DNA of 64,000 nt, taken from an uncultured Collinsella sp. (GTDB lineage Bacteria > Actinomycetota > Coriobacteriia > Coriobacteriales > Coriobacteriaceae). Positions 1 through 7,932 of the stretch are shown piece by piece. The notes under the pieces were generated by a model. That model saw only the letters and a program-made list of their open reading frames with translations, searched no databases and was not told where the DNA came from. Both the position numbers and the translations under genes were made by a program. Each line of letters starts with the position of its first letter. Position 1 is the stretch's first letter. Location of the stretch: contig CATYJU010000004.1 in assembly GCA_958407995.1 (NCBI GenBank), positions 1 to 64,000 on the forward strand. Reading direction: 5' to 3'.

Positions 1-101
1 TTGTCGAAGAAGGCACCTTCTCCCCCGTAAAGATCACGCCAGTCGACCTGTTCCCACAAACCTTCCACTGCGAGACCGTCGTCCACCTTAAGCGCAACTA
101 G
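1..101 (+). CDS. C-terminus of TrmA/RlmD-type RNA (uracil-5-)-methyltransferase (partial)
   Basis: An open frame enters from the left edge and stops with TAG at 99-101. The 32 visible residues contain PVDLFPQTFHCETVVHL, which matches the usual end of the TrmA/RumA/RlmD family (consensus like VDMFPxTxHxExVxLL). These SAM-dependent enzymes make 5-methyluridine in rRNA or tRNA. The catalytic Cys and SAM motifs lie outside the window, so the exact target cannot be named. The call rests on the tail motif alone. Confidence 0.72.
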   Translation, partial: VEEGTFSPVKITPVDLFPQTFHCETVVHLKRN

Positions 102-207
102 CCACTTAATCATTGCTCAGAAAAATCATTGGGAAATCGAGCGTGGCAAGCGGAGGTCTTCGGGGTATAAGACGGCTAATTGTATGCCGCCTATGAAAGG
201 AACCCTC

Positions 208-750
208 ATGCCCAGCGTTGCCGTTCTCGCCGCCGATGGCTTTGAAACTATTGAATGCTTGACCATGGTCGATGTCATGCGTCGCGGCGGCGTACGTGCC
301 ACGCTCGTCTCGATCATGCCCACGCGTGAGGTCGTAAGTTCGCTGCAGATCCCCGTGACCTGCGATGCGCTCTTTGATGAGATCGACTTTGACGAATACG
401 ACTGTGTCGTGCTGCCCGGCGGCCTACCCGGTGCTACCAACCTGCGCGCCGATCAGCGCGTCTGCGACGTGGTCCACGAGTTCGCCGCAACCAAGCACGT
501 CGCCGCCATCTGCGCCGCCCCGTTTATCCTGGGCGAGCTCGACCTGCTCGAGGGGCGCCATGCCACGTGCTTCCCTGGCTTTGAGAAAAGCTTCCCCGAA
601 GGCGCCTATACCGGCGAGAAGGTCACGCAAGACGGCAACATCATCACTGCCAGCGGCATGGCACAGTCACTCCCCTTTGCATTGGAGCTGCTGCGCACGC
701 TCGCCGGCGACAAGGCCGTCGAGAAGGTTGCCGAGGGCATTCAGCTATGA
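208..750 (+). CDS. DJ-1/PfpI family protein
   Basis: The protein has 180 residues, typical for the DJ-1/PfpI (class I glutamine amidotransferase-like) superfamily, whose members include chaperones, glyoxalase/deglycase-like enzymes and ThiJ/YajL proteins. An acidic residue near the N-terminus (DGFETIE, about residue 16) and the nucleophile-elbow cysteine in AAICAAP (about residue 100) are visible. I place the start at ATG 208, because AAAGGA lies 6 bases before it; the in-frame ATG at 184 has no such signal. The last four bases overlap the start of maf, so the two are probably translationally coupled. The exact reaction cannot be told from sequence. Confidence 0.88.
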   Translation: MPSVAVLAADGFETIECLTMVDVMRRGGVRATLVSIMPTREVVSSLQIPVTCDALFDEIDFDEYDCVVLPGGLPGATNLRADQRVCDVVHEFAATKHVAAICAAPFILGELDLLEGRHATCFPGFEKSFPEGAYTGEKVTQDGNIITASGMAQSLPFALELLRTLAGDKAVEKVAEGIQL

Positions 751-1328
751 TTTTGGCTTCGCAATCACCGCGCCGCATCGACTTGATGCGCGAGGCGGGC
801 TATGACATTCGCATCATTCCTGCCGATATCGACGAAACGCCGTTTGATGGCGAGGCCCCGCTTACGCTCGTTGAACGCTTAGCACGCGCAAAAGCCGCCG
901 CCGTTGCCGCCGAGCATGCCGAGCCCAATGAGCTGACGGTCGCGGCCGACACCATCGTCACCTTTGACGGCAAGATTCTGGGCAAGCCGGCAACCGAGGA
1001 CGAGGCGCGCACCATGCTCCGTGAGCTTTCGGGCCGCACGCACCAGGTCGCAACCGGCGTCTGCATCGTTAAGGCAGGCGATACGGCCGCCCCGCATGCC
1101 GCCGAGAGCCTGTCCTTTGTCGATGTGACCGACGTGACGTTCTACGAGCTCACCGACGAGCAGATCGAGCACTACGTCGCCTCGGGTGAGCCCATGGACA
1201 AGGCCGGCGCCTACGGCATTCAGGGCACAGGAGGACGCATGCTCGTGCACGATATTTCGGGCGACTTCTATAACGTGGTGGGCCTACCCATCGCCCGCGT
1301 CGCGCGCGCGATTCAAAAACTCTCGTAA
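747..1328 (+). CDS. maf: Maf family nucleoside-triphosphate pyrophosphatase
   Basis: Maf/YhdE proteins hydrolyse dTTP, UTP or modified nucleoside triphosphates to the monophosphate plus PPi, a house-cleaning role in the cytoplasm. The 193 residues show the N-terminal SQSPRR phosphate-binding motif, AADTIV in the middle and DKAGAYGIQG towards the C-terminus, all hallmarks of the family. The ATG overlaps the stop of the DJ-1 gene (ATGA), which indicates a two-gene operon. The subfamily (dTTP/UTP versus m7GTP type) is not assigned here. Confidence 0.93.
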   Translation: MILASQSPRRIDLMREAGYDIRIIPADIDETPFDGEAPLTLVERLARAKAAAVAAEHAEPNELTVAADTIVTFDGKILGKPATEDEARTMLRELSGRTHQVATGVCIVKAGDTAAPHAAESLSFVDVTDVTFYELTDEQIEHYVASGEPMDKAGAYGIQGTGGRMLVHDISGDFYNVVGLPIARVARAIQKLS

Positions 1329-1429
1329 TTGCATCTGGCGCTGGGTATCCCCCGGCGCCTACAATTTTGGCGTACCGTACGGATCCCGACCGGGCACAAG
1401 GCGCGGCGGAAAACCGATAGGAGTTAAAC

Positions 1430-2431
1430 ATGGATACACTGCTCGAGGCCATTGACGTCTGCGATGTCGATGGCTTTTGCTATGGCAACTATACGGACGA
1501 GGAGGCCGGCACCGGTTGCACCGTAATCGTGGCACCCGAGGGCGCCACCGGCGGCGTTGACGTTCGCGGCGGTGCTCCAGCATCGCGCGAAACCGACCTG
1601 CTGCGACCCGAGAACACCGTCGACAAGGTCCACGCCGTCTGCCTTTCGGGTGGATCGGCCTTTGGCCTCGAGGCTGCAAGCGGCGTCGCTCGCGAGCTTG
1701 AGAGCCGCGGCATCGGCCTTCCCGTCGGCCCCACGCAGGTGCCCATCGTGTGCTCCAGCTGTATCTTCGACCTCGCCTATGGCGACCCGACCGTGCGCCC
1801 CGACATTGAGGCCGGCATCGCCGCCGTGCGCGAAGCGCTCGACCACACCCCCGCCACGCTCGAGCAGGGCAACGTGGGCGCCGGCACCGGCGCCACTGTA
1901 GGCAAGCTCATGGGGCCTGCCACCTGCATGAAGGCCGGCCTTGGAACTGCTGCCGTGGCGCTCGGCCCCGTCAAGGTGGGCGCCGTGGTCTCGGTCAACG
2001 CCTGCGGCAACGTCGTCGACCCCTTCACCGGCGAGTGGGTCGCCGGTATGCGCGCCGCAGCCGATAGCGACCAGATCGTCGACATGGAACTCGCAGCCTT
2101 TGCCGCCGCCGGATCCATGCAGATGCCGCTCGACCGCACCAACACCACCATCAGCTGCATCGTCACAAACGTGGAACTCACTAAGGCACAAGCCACCAAG
2201 GTCTCCCAGATGGCCGCAGACGCCTACGCACACGCCATCCGTCCCACGCACACCACCAACGACGGCGACACCATCTACACCCTCGCCAGCGGCAAACTGG
2301 GCGCCCAGGCAAGCGCCGCCGTTCCCCTAGACCTGCTGGGCATGCTCGCAGTAAGGGCCCTGGAAACTGCCATCGTAAACGGAGCCAAAACCGCCAAAAC
2401 CTCCCACGGCATCCCCGGCGCCGCGAAGTAA
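1430..2431 (+). CDS. P1 (S58, DmpA-like) family aminopeptidase
   Basis: This 333-residue protein belongs to the S58/DmpA Ntn-hydrolase peptidases, which cut themselves into two chains to expose an N-terminal nucleophile and then release N-terminal amino acids from peptides. Visible family features are the HAVCLSGGSAFGLEAA segment (about 69-84), the glycine-rich QGNVGAGTGATVGK segment (about 146-159) and NTTISCIVTN (238-247), where Thr239 is the likely self-processing and catalytic residue (inferred from position). AGGAG precedes the ATG. The element at 2444-2568 begins 12 bases after the stop. Confidence 0.88.
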   Translation: MDTLLEAIDVCDVDGFCYGNYTDEEAGTGCTVIVAPEGATGGVDVRGGAPASRETDLLRPENTVDKVHAVCLSGGSAFGLEAASGVARELESRGIGLPVGPTQVPIVCSSCIFDLAYGDPTVRPDIEAGIAAVREALDHTPATLEQGNVGAGTGATVGKLMGPATCMKAGLGTAAVALGPVKVGAVVSVNACGNVVDPFTGEWVAGMRAAADSDQIVDMELAAFAAAGSMQMPLDRTNTTISCIVTNVELTKAQATKVSQMAADAYAHAIRPTHTTNDGDTIYTLASGKLGAQASAAVPLDLLGMLAVRALETAIVNGAKTAKTSHGIPGAAK

Positions 2432-2443
2432 CCTAACCTGACC

Positions 2444-2568
2444 GGTTGCCCGGTGGGGCTTGGTTATGTTTGCTGCTCTACAGTCCTGGCTCGCACGAAG
2501 AGCACATTAAGTGCTCTTCGGCTCGTGCGGAACTCGCGACAAACATAACCAAGCCCCACCGGGCAACC
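2444..2568 (+). repeat. Structured palindromic element, family I copy 1
   Basis: A perfect 29-bp inverted repeat (2444-2472 with 2540-2568) encloses an inner hairpin with loop ATTAA. The outer arm begins GGTTGCCCGG. Between outer and inner stems are AGTCCTGGCTCGCACG on the left and CGGCTCGTGCGGAACT on the right; both recur in copy 2. The apical stem is CGAAGAGCAC/GTGCTCTTCG. It starts 12 bases after the S58 peptidase stop, in that gene's orientation. With copy 2 it fills most of the 371-base gap 2432-2802, where no gene is seen. Confidence 0.85.
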
Positions 2569-2660
2569 TACCAACCAGATTCTTTTCAGCCCAGGCCCCT
2601 GTGTACCGCGCGTCGAAGATCTTCAAATTCAACTAGCTGACAATCGATTCTTATAGCAGA

Positions 2661-2770
2661 GGCCCCTTGGCCTTTAGTTTGATACAAGTTCCGCACGAGC
2701 CGGAAAGCACTTAATGTGCTTTCCGTGCGAGCAGGACTGTTCGCAGTAGCAAACTAAAGGCCAAGGGGCC
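2661..2770 (-). repeat. Structured palindromic element, family I copy 2
   Basis: A perfect 21-bp inverted repeat (2661-2681 with 2750-2770) begins GGCCCCTTGGCC. Read on the minus strand it contains the same core as copy 1: AGTCCTGCTCGCACG, apical stem CGGAAAGCAC/GTGCTTTCCG with loop ATTAA, then CGGCTCGTGCGGAACT. The outer arms share only about six inner bases with copy 1. The apical stem differs from copy 1 at two positions, and both changes are compensated in the partner strand. It lies 32 bases after the stop of the minus-strand glycosyltransferase and points the same way. Confidence 0.85.
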
Positions 2771-2802
2771 CAGTCAACCTATCAGCAGCGATTACTCAGC
2801 AG

Positions 2803-3834
2803 CTAGTTGAATTTAAAGATCTTTGAGGCAAGACGGTATAGGCCGAGTGTAGTTTTGTCTCCGGCCCGTCCGCGCAGATTGGTGAAGAACCCGACCACGC
2901 CGTAGCGGGCACGACGATACATGCGCTCGTCGTAGGCCTTCAAATCATTCCACAGCGTCTTTAGGCGCTCGTCGGCGCAATCTTCCTCGGAAAGCTTGGT
3001 AAGCACCGAGCAGATCGCCATCATCATGGTGAAGTAGCCCATCATGTACGAACGCAGGCGCGACGACTCAACATCGCTGTACAGGTGGTACGACTCCATC
3101 ATGATACGCGTAACACGGAACTGCTGGTCCAGACGCTTGACCATCGTTGCCTCGTTGACGCTCTGACCTTCGCGGCCGATAAAGTAGCGGTAGAGGTCGA
3201 TGTCGGCGTAGTACATGGTCTTGCAACGCGGCAGTGGCACGTAGGCGTAGATGTTGTCCACATAGAACGTGTGCGGCGGCATGGGAAGGTTGGACTCGCG
3301 CAGCACATCCGTGCGATAGCACAGGCTGTGCATGAGTAGGTTCTGGTCCAGGCGGAAATGACCGATCTGATCCCAGGAAAAGATCTTTTTGCGCGGCAGG
3401 GCAAATTTGTAGCCAATAGCGGTATGCGTGCCCTCGTAAACCTTCTCGTACACGTAGTTCGAGATAAACAGGTCAACGCGCTGATCGCGCTCTTCAAAGC
3501 CACGCAGAATCGACAGCATAGTCGAAAGAGCCGCAGCGTCGAGCCAGTCATCCGAGTCGACAACCTTGTAGTAGGTGCCCTGCGCCTCGCGCAGACCCGA
3601 AAGGACGGCAATACCGTGACCGCCATTCTCCTGGTGCACCGCGCGGATGATTCCAGGATAACGGGCCTCCCACTCGTCGGCCTTGGCGGCCGTCTCGTCC
3701 TTGGAGCCGTCGTCCACCACGATAATCTCGATATCGGTGGCGTAATTGCTCCCCTCCAAGATGGAGGTGATGCAATGGTCCATGTCCTTGGCGGCGTTAT
3801 ACGAGGGAATACCGAATGTTATGACTTTATGCAT
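2803..3834 (-). CDS. Family 2 glycosyltransferase
   Basis: This 343-residue GT-A fold glycosyltransferase (GT2) transfers a sugar from a nucleotide donor, probably to cell-wall or exopolysaccharide lipid intermediates. It has FGIPSYN near the start, the VVDDGSKD nucleotide-binding motif, and VDSDDW carrying the metal-binding acidic residues. The C-terminal half is diverged. I use the ATG at 3834, which overlaps the stop of the mutase gene (ATGCATAA), rather than the upstream ATG inside that gene. Coupling to a UDP-galactopyranose mutase suggests a galactofuranose-containing glycan; acceptor and linkage are unknown. Confidence 0.9.
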   Translation of the reverse strand: MHKVITFGIPSYNAAKDMDHCITSILEGSNYATDIEIIVVDDGSKDETAAKADEWEARYPGIIRAVHQENGGHGIAVLSGLREAQGTYYKVVDSDDWLDAAALSTMLSILRGFEERDQRVDLFISNYVYEKVYEGTHTAIGYKFALPRKKIFSWDQIGHFRLDQNLLMHSLCYRTDVLRESNLPMPPHTFYVDNIYAYVPLPRCKTMYYADIDLYRYFIGREGQSVNEATMVKRLDQQFRVTRIMMESYHLYSDVESSRLRSYMMGYFTMMMAICSVLTKLSEEDCADERLKTLWNDLKAYDERMYRRARYGVVGFFTNLRGRAGDKTTLGLYRLASKIFKFN

Positions 3835-5029
3835 GGCAGGCGATAATCTCATCCGAAAGATCGAGGGCGGAATTGGTCACAGCGTCCATATCGTAGTAAC
3901 GATACTCGGCCAGACGACCCACCGGGTGGAAGTTCGTCAGGTTCTGGACGCGCTCAAGATAGCGCTCATAGAGCTCACGGTTCTCGGGCTCAAGAATGGC
4001 GTAGTACGGCGTCTCGTCCGAGCCGGGCGTATAGGCCTTAGAGTACTCCTTCATGATGGTGGTCTTGCCGGGCAGGACCTGACCGGTCATGTTCTTGAAC
4101 TCGGTGATACGCGTGTAGTCCTCGCTCGTGGTGTAGTTGACGGTGCCCACGGGCTGGAACTGGTCCATATCGAGCGTCTCGAACTTCATATCGAGCGTGC
4201 GGTACGGCAACGCACCCAAGTCGAGGTTGAACAGCTCATCGAGCGGACCGGTATAGACAATCTCGCCGCCGTAGACCTTGCCGTCGATCTTGACGGTAGT
4301 CTCGTCGATTTCAAAGAGGTCACGGGCGTCCACGTCGCAGAACACGTCGATCAGGTCGTGGTCGAGCATGTGCTCAAAGAGCGCCGTGTAGCCCTCCTGC
4401 GGCATGCCCTGGAAGGGAGCTTGCGGGAAGTAGCGGTCATCATCGCCCACAAAGACGGGAACGCGGCCGGTGATCGAGGGATCGATCTGATCGGGCGTCT
4501 GGCCCCACTGCTTCATGGTGTAATGCAAAAAGACGTTCTCGTAGACGTAATCGGCGACCTCGGCCAAGTCGGGGTCGTTCTTCTTACGCAGCTCCATAAT
4601 GGGCACCTTGACATCCTTGCCAAAGGTCTCCACGAGCTTCTGATACAGCTCCTCGCCGCGCTCGTCACCAAAGGCGAGCTTGAGACTCGCATGGTTGAAG
4701 GGCACGGGCATAAGGGTACCGTTGATGTTGGCGAGCACCTTGTGCTGATAATCCGTCCACTTGGTAAAGCGCGACAGGAAATTGTGCACGCGCTCGTTAA
4801 AGGTGTGATAGATATGCGGACCGTACTCGTGGATCAGGATTCCGGCCTCGTCAGTGCAGTCATAGGCATTGCCCGCAATGTGGCTACGGCGCTCCAAAAC
4901 GGCAACACGATAGCCGATGGTCTCGGCAAGACGGCGGGCGCAAACGGCACCGGCATATCCAGCACCGACGACAATCATGTCGTACGCGCCGGCGTTAAAG
5001 CCTTCAGGCAGGCCTGAGGTAATCTGCAT
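3827..5029 (-). CDS. glf: UDP-galactopyranose mutase
   Basis: Glf is a flavoenzyme that interconverts UDP-galactopyranose and UDP-galactofuranose in the cytoplasm. The 400-residue protein has the FAD-binding MIVVGAGYAGAVCARRLAE near the N-terminus, ERRSHIAGNAYD, HEYGPHIYHT and MKQWGQTP, all typical of bacterial Glf. About 17 residues precede the Rossmann motif; AAGGAG upstream of the ATG at 5029 supports this start. It forms an overlapping pair with the glycosyltransferase downstream, so the two probably build a galactofuranose glycan. Confidence 0.95.
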   Translation of the reverse strand: MQITSGLPEGFNAGAYDMIVVGAGYAGAVCARRLAETIGYRVAVLERRSHIAGNAYDCTDEAGILIHEYGPHIYHTFNERVHNFLSRFTKWTDYQHKVLANINGTLMPVPFNHASLKLAFGDERGEELYQKLVETFGKDVKVPIMELRKKNDPDLAEVADYVYENVFLHYTMKQWGQTPDQIDPSITGRVPVFVGDDDRYFPQAPFQGMPQEGYTALFEHMLDHDLIDVFCDVDARDLFEIDETTVKIDGKVYGGEIVYTGPLDELFNLDLGALPYRTLDMKFETLDMDQFQPVGTVNYTTSEDYTRITEFKNMTGQVLPGKTTIMKEYSKAYTPGSDETPYYAILEPENRELYERYLERVQNLTNFHPVGRLAEYRYYDMDAVTNSALDLSDEIIACHA

Positions 5030-5186
5030 CGATACTCCTTGTCAAAAGCCACGGGCTCGTTAGCTGGGCTTTTCTCGAACATTCTTCGAGACATATTTAT
5101 CAGAGCGATTATAGCGCTAATGCGTCCTATAATGAGCTTGCCACACAAGGAAAGCTCAAGCATCGCGGCGTACATAATTGAAAGGT

Positions 5187-5210
5187 AAACCCGCTAGCAG
5201 CGGGTTTATT
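5187..5210 (+). terminator. Terminator-like hairpin in the pta leader
   Basis: The arms AAACCCGC (5187-5194) and GCGGGTTT (5200-5207) pair over a five-base loop, and the 3' arm runs into TTTATT. It lies about 50 bases before pta on the same strand, in the divergent gap after glf. It may be a weak intrinsic terminator or attenuator for pta, or simply a stable leader hairpin. Confidence 0.5.
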
Positions 5211-5260
5211 CGTGAACAGCCGGGCGCCTGGAGCTTAGCGAAACGCTTGTAAGGAGTAAC

Positions 5261-6241
5261 ATGAGCGATTTCCTTAACCGTATGAAGTCTGCCGCCAAGG
5301 CCGACCTTAAGACGATCGTCCTGCCCGAGGGCGAGGATCCGCGCACCATCGTCGCGGCCACCAAGATCATCGAGGAGGGCCTGGCAAAGATCGTCATCCT
5401 GGGCAACCCCGACGAGATCGACGTTCCCGGCGCCACCGTCATCGACCCGCGCAATGCCGAGAAGCACGAGGAGTACGCGCAGAAGTTTGCCGAGCTCCGC
5501 GCCAAGAAGGGCGTTACCATCGAGCAGGCTCGCGCCCAGGTGATGGACGCCACCTACTTTGGCACCATGATGGTCAAGATGGGCGATGCCGACGGCCTGG
5601 TCTCCGGCGCCTGCCACTCCACCGCCGACACCCTGCGCCCTGCGCTTCAGATCCTCAAGACCGCCCCGGGCACCAAGCTGGTCTCGGCCTTCTTCGTGAT
5701 GTGCACCGACACCCCGCAGTTCGGTACCGACGGCACGCTGATCTTCGCCGACTGCGGCCTCAACATCAACCCGTCCTCCGACGAGCTCTCCGAGATCGCC
5801 ATCGCCTCGGCCCACTCCTGGTCCACCTTCATGGGCAACGTTGAGCCGCACGTGGCCATGCTCTCCTACTCCACCATGGGCTCCGCCGGTGGCGAGGTCG
5901 CAAAGAAGGTCCAGGAGGCCGTGAAGTTCTGCAAGGAGAAGGCTCCCGGGCTCGCCATCGACGGCGACCTGCAGCTCGACGCCGCCATCGTCCCCACCGT
6001 CGCCCAGCTCAAGGCCCCCGGCTCCTCCGTCGCCGGTAAGGCCAACGTGCTCGTGTTCCCCGACCTCGAGGCCGGCAACATCGGCTACAAGCTGGTCCAG
6101 CGCTTCGCCGGTGCTGACGCCTACGGCCCCATCCTGCAGGGCATCGCCAAGCCGGTTAACGACCTGTCGCGCGGCTGCTCTGCCGACGACATCGTGGGTG
6201 TCGTGGCCATCACCGCCGTCCAGGCTCAGATGGCTGAGTAG
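5261..6241 (+). CDS. pta: Phosphate acetyltransferase
   Basis: Pta converts acetyl-CoA and phosphate to acetyl phosphate, which acetate kinase turns into acetate and ATP. The 326 residues form the single PTA/PTB domain of the short Pta type, with IVLPEGEDPRTI, ADGLVSGACHSTADTLRPAL and FPDLEAGNIGYKLVQR visible. AAGGAG precedes the ATG. It converges on two acetate kinase genes, so the whole acetate branch is local. The element at 6257-6383 begins 15 bases after the stop. Confidence 0.97.
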   Translation: MSDFLNRMKSAAKADLKTIVLPEGEDPRTIVAATKIIEEGLAKIVILGNPDEIDVPGATVIDPRNAEKHEEYAQKFAELRAKKGVTIEQARAQVMDATYFGTMMVKMGDADGLVSGACHSTADTLRPALQILKTAPGTKLVSAFFVMCTDTPQFGTDGTLIFADCGLNINPSSDELSEIAIASAHSWSTFMGNVEPHVAMLSYSTMGSAGGEVAKKVQEAVKFCKEKAPGLAIDGDLQLDAAIVPTVAQLKAPGSSVAGKANVLVFPDLEAGNIGYKLVQRFAGADAYGPILQGIAKPVNDLSRGCSADDIVGVVAITAVQAQMAE

Positions 6242-6256
6242 CGAACATATCCCCTC

Positions 6257-6383
6257 GGGACCCTACAGGGTAAAGCTCTGAAAACGTCCTCGGACATGTC
6301 GGAAGCCCCCGCTGCGCACTACGTGCGGCGGGGGCTTCCTCCGTCCTGTGGAATATTTTCAGAGCTTTACCCTGTAGGGTCCC
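6257..6383 (+). repeat. Structured palindromic element, family II
   Basis: A perfect 28-bp inverted repeat (6257-6284 with 6356-6383, beginning GGGACCCTACAGGG) surrounds an asymmetric internal region (6285-6300 and 6340-6355). Inside that is an inner hairpin with a 12-bp GGAAGCCCCCGC/GCGGGGGCTTCC stem and a smaller GC apex. The architecture resembles families I and III but the core sequence is different; I see only this copy. It follows pta by 15 bases. The remaining gap to the terminator at 6532 holds no gene or signal I can support. Confidence 0.75.
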
Positions 6384-6531
6384 TGCCGTCACGTGGCAGT
6401 CAGGGTATCTGGAGTGGACGGCGGCTTGGCTACGAGCTGAGGCTGAAGATCTGGATGGCCGGGTGCCGTTGCTGGGAGTGCAGGCGTTACTGGCGATGGT
6501 CACTTTGGGACTGGTATTTCCGCCTGCTAGC

Positions 6532-6567
6532 AAAAAGGCCTCCGGAGCTGTTGCTCTGGAGGCCTTT
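6532..6567. terminator. Bidirectional intrinsic terminator
   Basis: GGCCTCCGGAGC (6537-6548) pairs with GCTCTGGAGGCC (6553-6564), with one wobble. On the minus strand the hairpin is followed by TTTTT, so it ends ackA (6590-7768). On the plus strand it is followed by TTTCG. Confidence 0.85.
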
Positions 6568-6589
6568 CGTTTACTTGCAAATGCGCGCG

Positions 6590-7768
6590 TTAGTTGTTCT
6601 TGGTCAGGCGCTCGACGTCGTGGGCGATCATGTATTCCTCGTCGGTGGGGATGACCATGACCGTAACGGCTGAACCGGCGGCGCTGATGACCTGCGGGCC
6701 GTTGCCCACGGCCTCGCGGTTCTTATTGTTGTCGATGCGTACGCCCAGCCACTCAAAGCAGTCGCAGAAGGCCTTGCGGATCGACCAGTCGTTCTCGCCG
6801 ATGCCGGCGGTAAAGGTGATGGTGTCCACGCCCGCCATGGAAGCGATCATGGAGCCAGCCTGCTGCATGGCCTTGTAGGCGAACATATCGAAGGCGAGCA
6901 GGCAGCGCTCGTCGCCCTCGGAGGCGCGTGTACGGATGTCGCGGGCGTCGTTGGAGATGCCCGAGATGGCAAGCAGACCAGACTGCTTGTTCATCATGTC
7001 ATCGACTTCCTGATAGCTGTAGCCGCCCTCGCGCTGGAGGTAGCACACGGTGGCCGGATCAATGGAACCGCAGCGAGTGCCCATCATCAGGCCGTCGAGC
7101 GGCGTGAGGCCCATCGTGGTGTCGCGGCACACGCCGTCCTCGATAGCAGCGAGCGAAGCACCGTTACCCAAGTGGCACGAAAGCAGACGGTGGCAGCGCG
7201 AACCCAGGATCTCCTTGGCCATCATCCACTCATAGCGGTGGCTCGTGCCGTGGGCGCCGTACTTGCGCACGTGGTACTTGTCGCACACGTCCTTGGGCAG
7301 CGCGTAGGTATAAGCGACCTCGGGCATGGTCATATGGAACGAGGTATCGAAGACCGCCACGTTGGGCAGCTTCGGATACTTCTCACGGCAATACTCAATC
7401 GCCGCGGCCTCGCCGTAGTTGTGCAGCGGGGCGAGCGGGGCCACCTCGAGAATCTTGGCCATAACCTCGTCGTCGACAACTGCGGAATCATCGAAGTGCC
7501 AGCCGCCCTGAACGATACGATGACCAATGCCATCAATCGTAAAGTCGGTCTTCTCGAGCTCCTCGAGCACACGAGCGATAGCAGAGCGATGATCGGGGAA
7601 AGGGACCTCCTCGGTCTGCTTGGCGCCACCGTTCTCGGAGTGGCCAAAGATGCCCATGTCCGAACCGATACGTTCGCAGTTGCCCTTGGCGAAAACCTCG
7701 CGGGTATCGGTATCCAAAAGCTGATATTTAAGGCTTGAGCTGCCGGCGTTGACAACAAGTACGTTCAT
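6590..7768 (-). CDS. ackA: Acetate kinase, copy 1
   Basis: AckA makes acetate and ATP from acetyl phosphate and ADP. The 392-residue protein has the N-terminal VNAGSSSLKY phosphate-binding motif, HGTSHRY (173-179), CHLGNGAS (198-205), GTRCGSIDPA (230-239) and GIGEN (322-326), so the usual motifs are intact. AAAGGAG precedes the ATG. It lies downstream of a second full-length copy, with a terminator between, so each is probably its own unit. It converges with pta. Confidence 0.96.
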   Translation of the reverse strand: MNVLVVNAGSSSLKYQLLDTDTREVFAKGNCERIGSDMGIFGHSENGGAKQTEEVPFPDHRSAIARVLEELEKTDFTIDGIGHRIVQGGWHFDDSAVVDDEVMAKILEVAPLAPLHNYGEAAAIEYCREKYPKLPNVAVFDTSFHMTMPEVAYTYALPKDVCDKYHVRKYGAHGTSHRYEWMMAKEILGSRCHRLLSCHLGNGASLAAIEDGVCRDTTMGLTPLDGLMMGTRCGSIDPATVCYLQREGGYSYQEVDDMMNKQSGLLAISGISNDARDIRTRASEGDERCLLAFDMFAYKAMQQAGSMIASMAGVDTITFTAGIGENDWSIRKAFCDCFEWLGVRIDNNKNREAVGNGPQVISAAGSAVTVMVIPTDEEYMIAHDVERLTKNN

Positions 7769-7882
7769 GAGACTCCTTTGCAGTGCAATACGGTCGACGC
7801 AGACCCCTTAAGGCGGCCGCATTTTAATAAGAAGTTATCACAACTTGATAAATAGCTATCAAGCATATCGCCCAACGAGCAC

Positions 7883-7921
7883 AAAAGAGGGGCCGAACGG
7901 CGCTCGGTCGTCCAGCCCCTC
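7883..7921 (-). terminator. Intrinsic terminator after the second acetate kinase
   Basis: On the minus strand GAGGGGC (plus 7915-7921) pairs with GCCCCTC (plus 7887-7893), with a small internal CCGA/TCGG stem. TTTT follows. It separates the two acetate kinase genes. Confidence 0.8.
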
Positions 7922-7932
7922 CCCTCTTGCAA

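Noticed and set aside
2444..2770. Family I elements as a CRISPR array or an insertion sequence
   Set aside because: There are only two inverted copies, no regular spacers and no transposase frame or target-site duplication.
3746..5017. A 423-codon plus-strand frame opposite glf
   Set aside because: It is the shadow of the strongly supported UDP-galactopyranose mutase; no domain or ribosome-binding site.
6210..6673. Short frames in both directions over the gap between pta and ackA
   Set aside because: They run through the long hairpin and the terminator; no ribosome-binding site and no recognisable protein.
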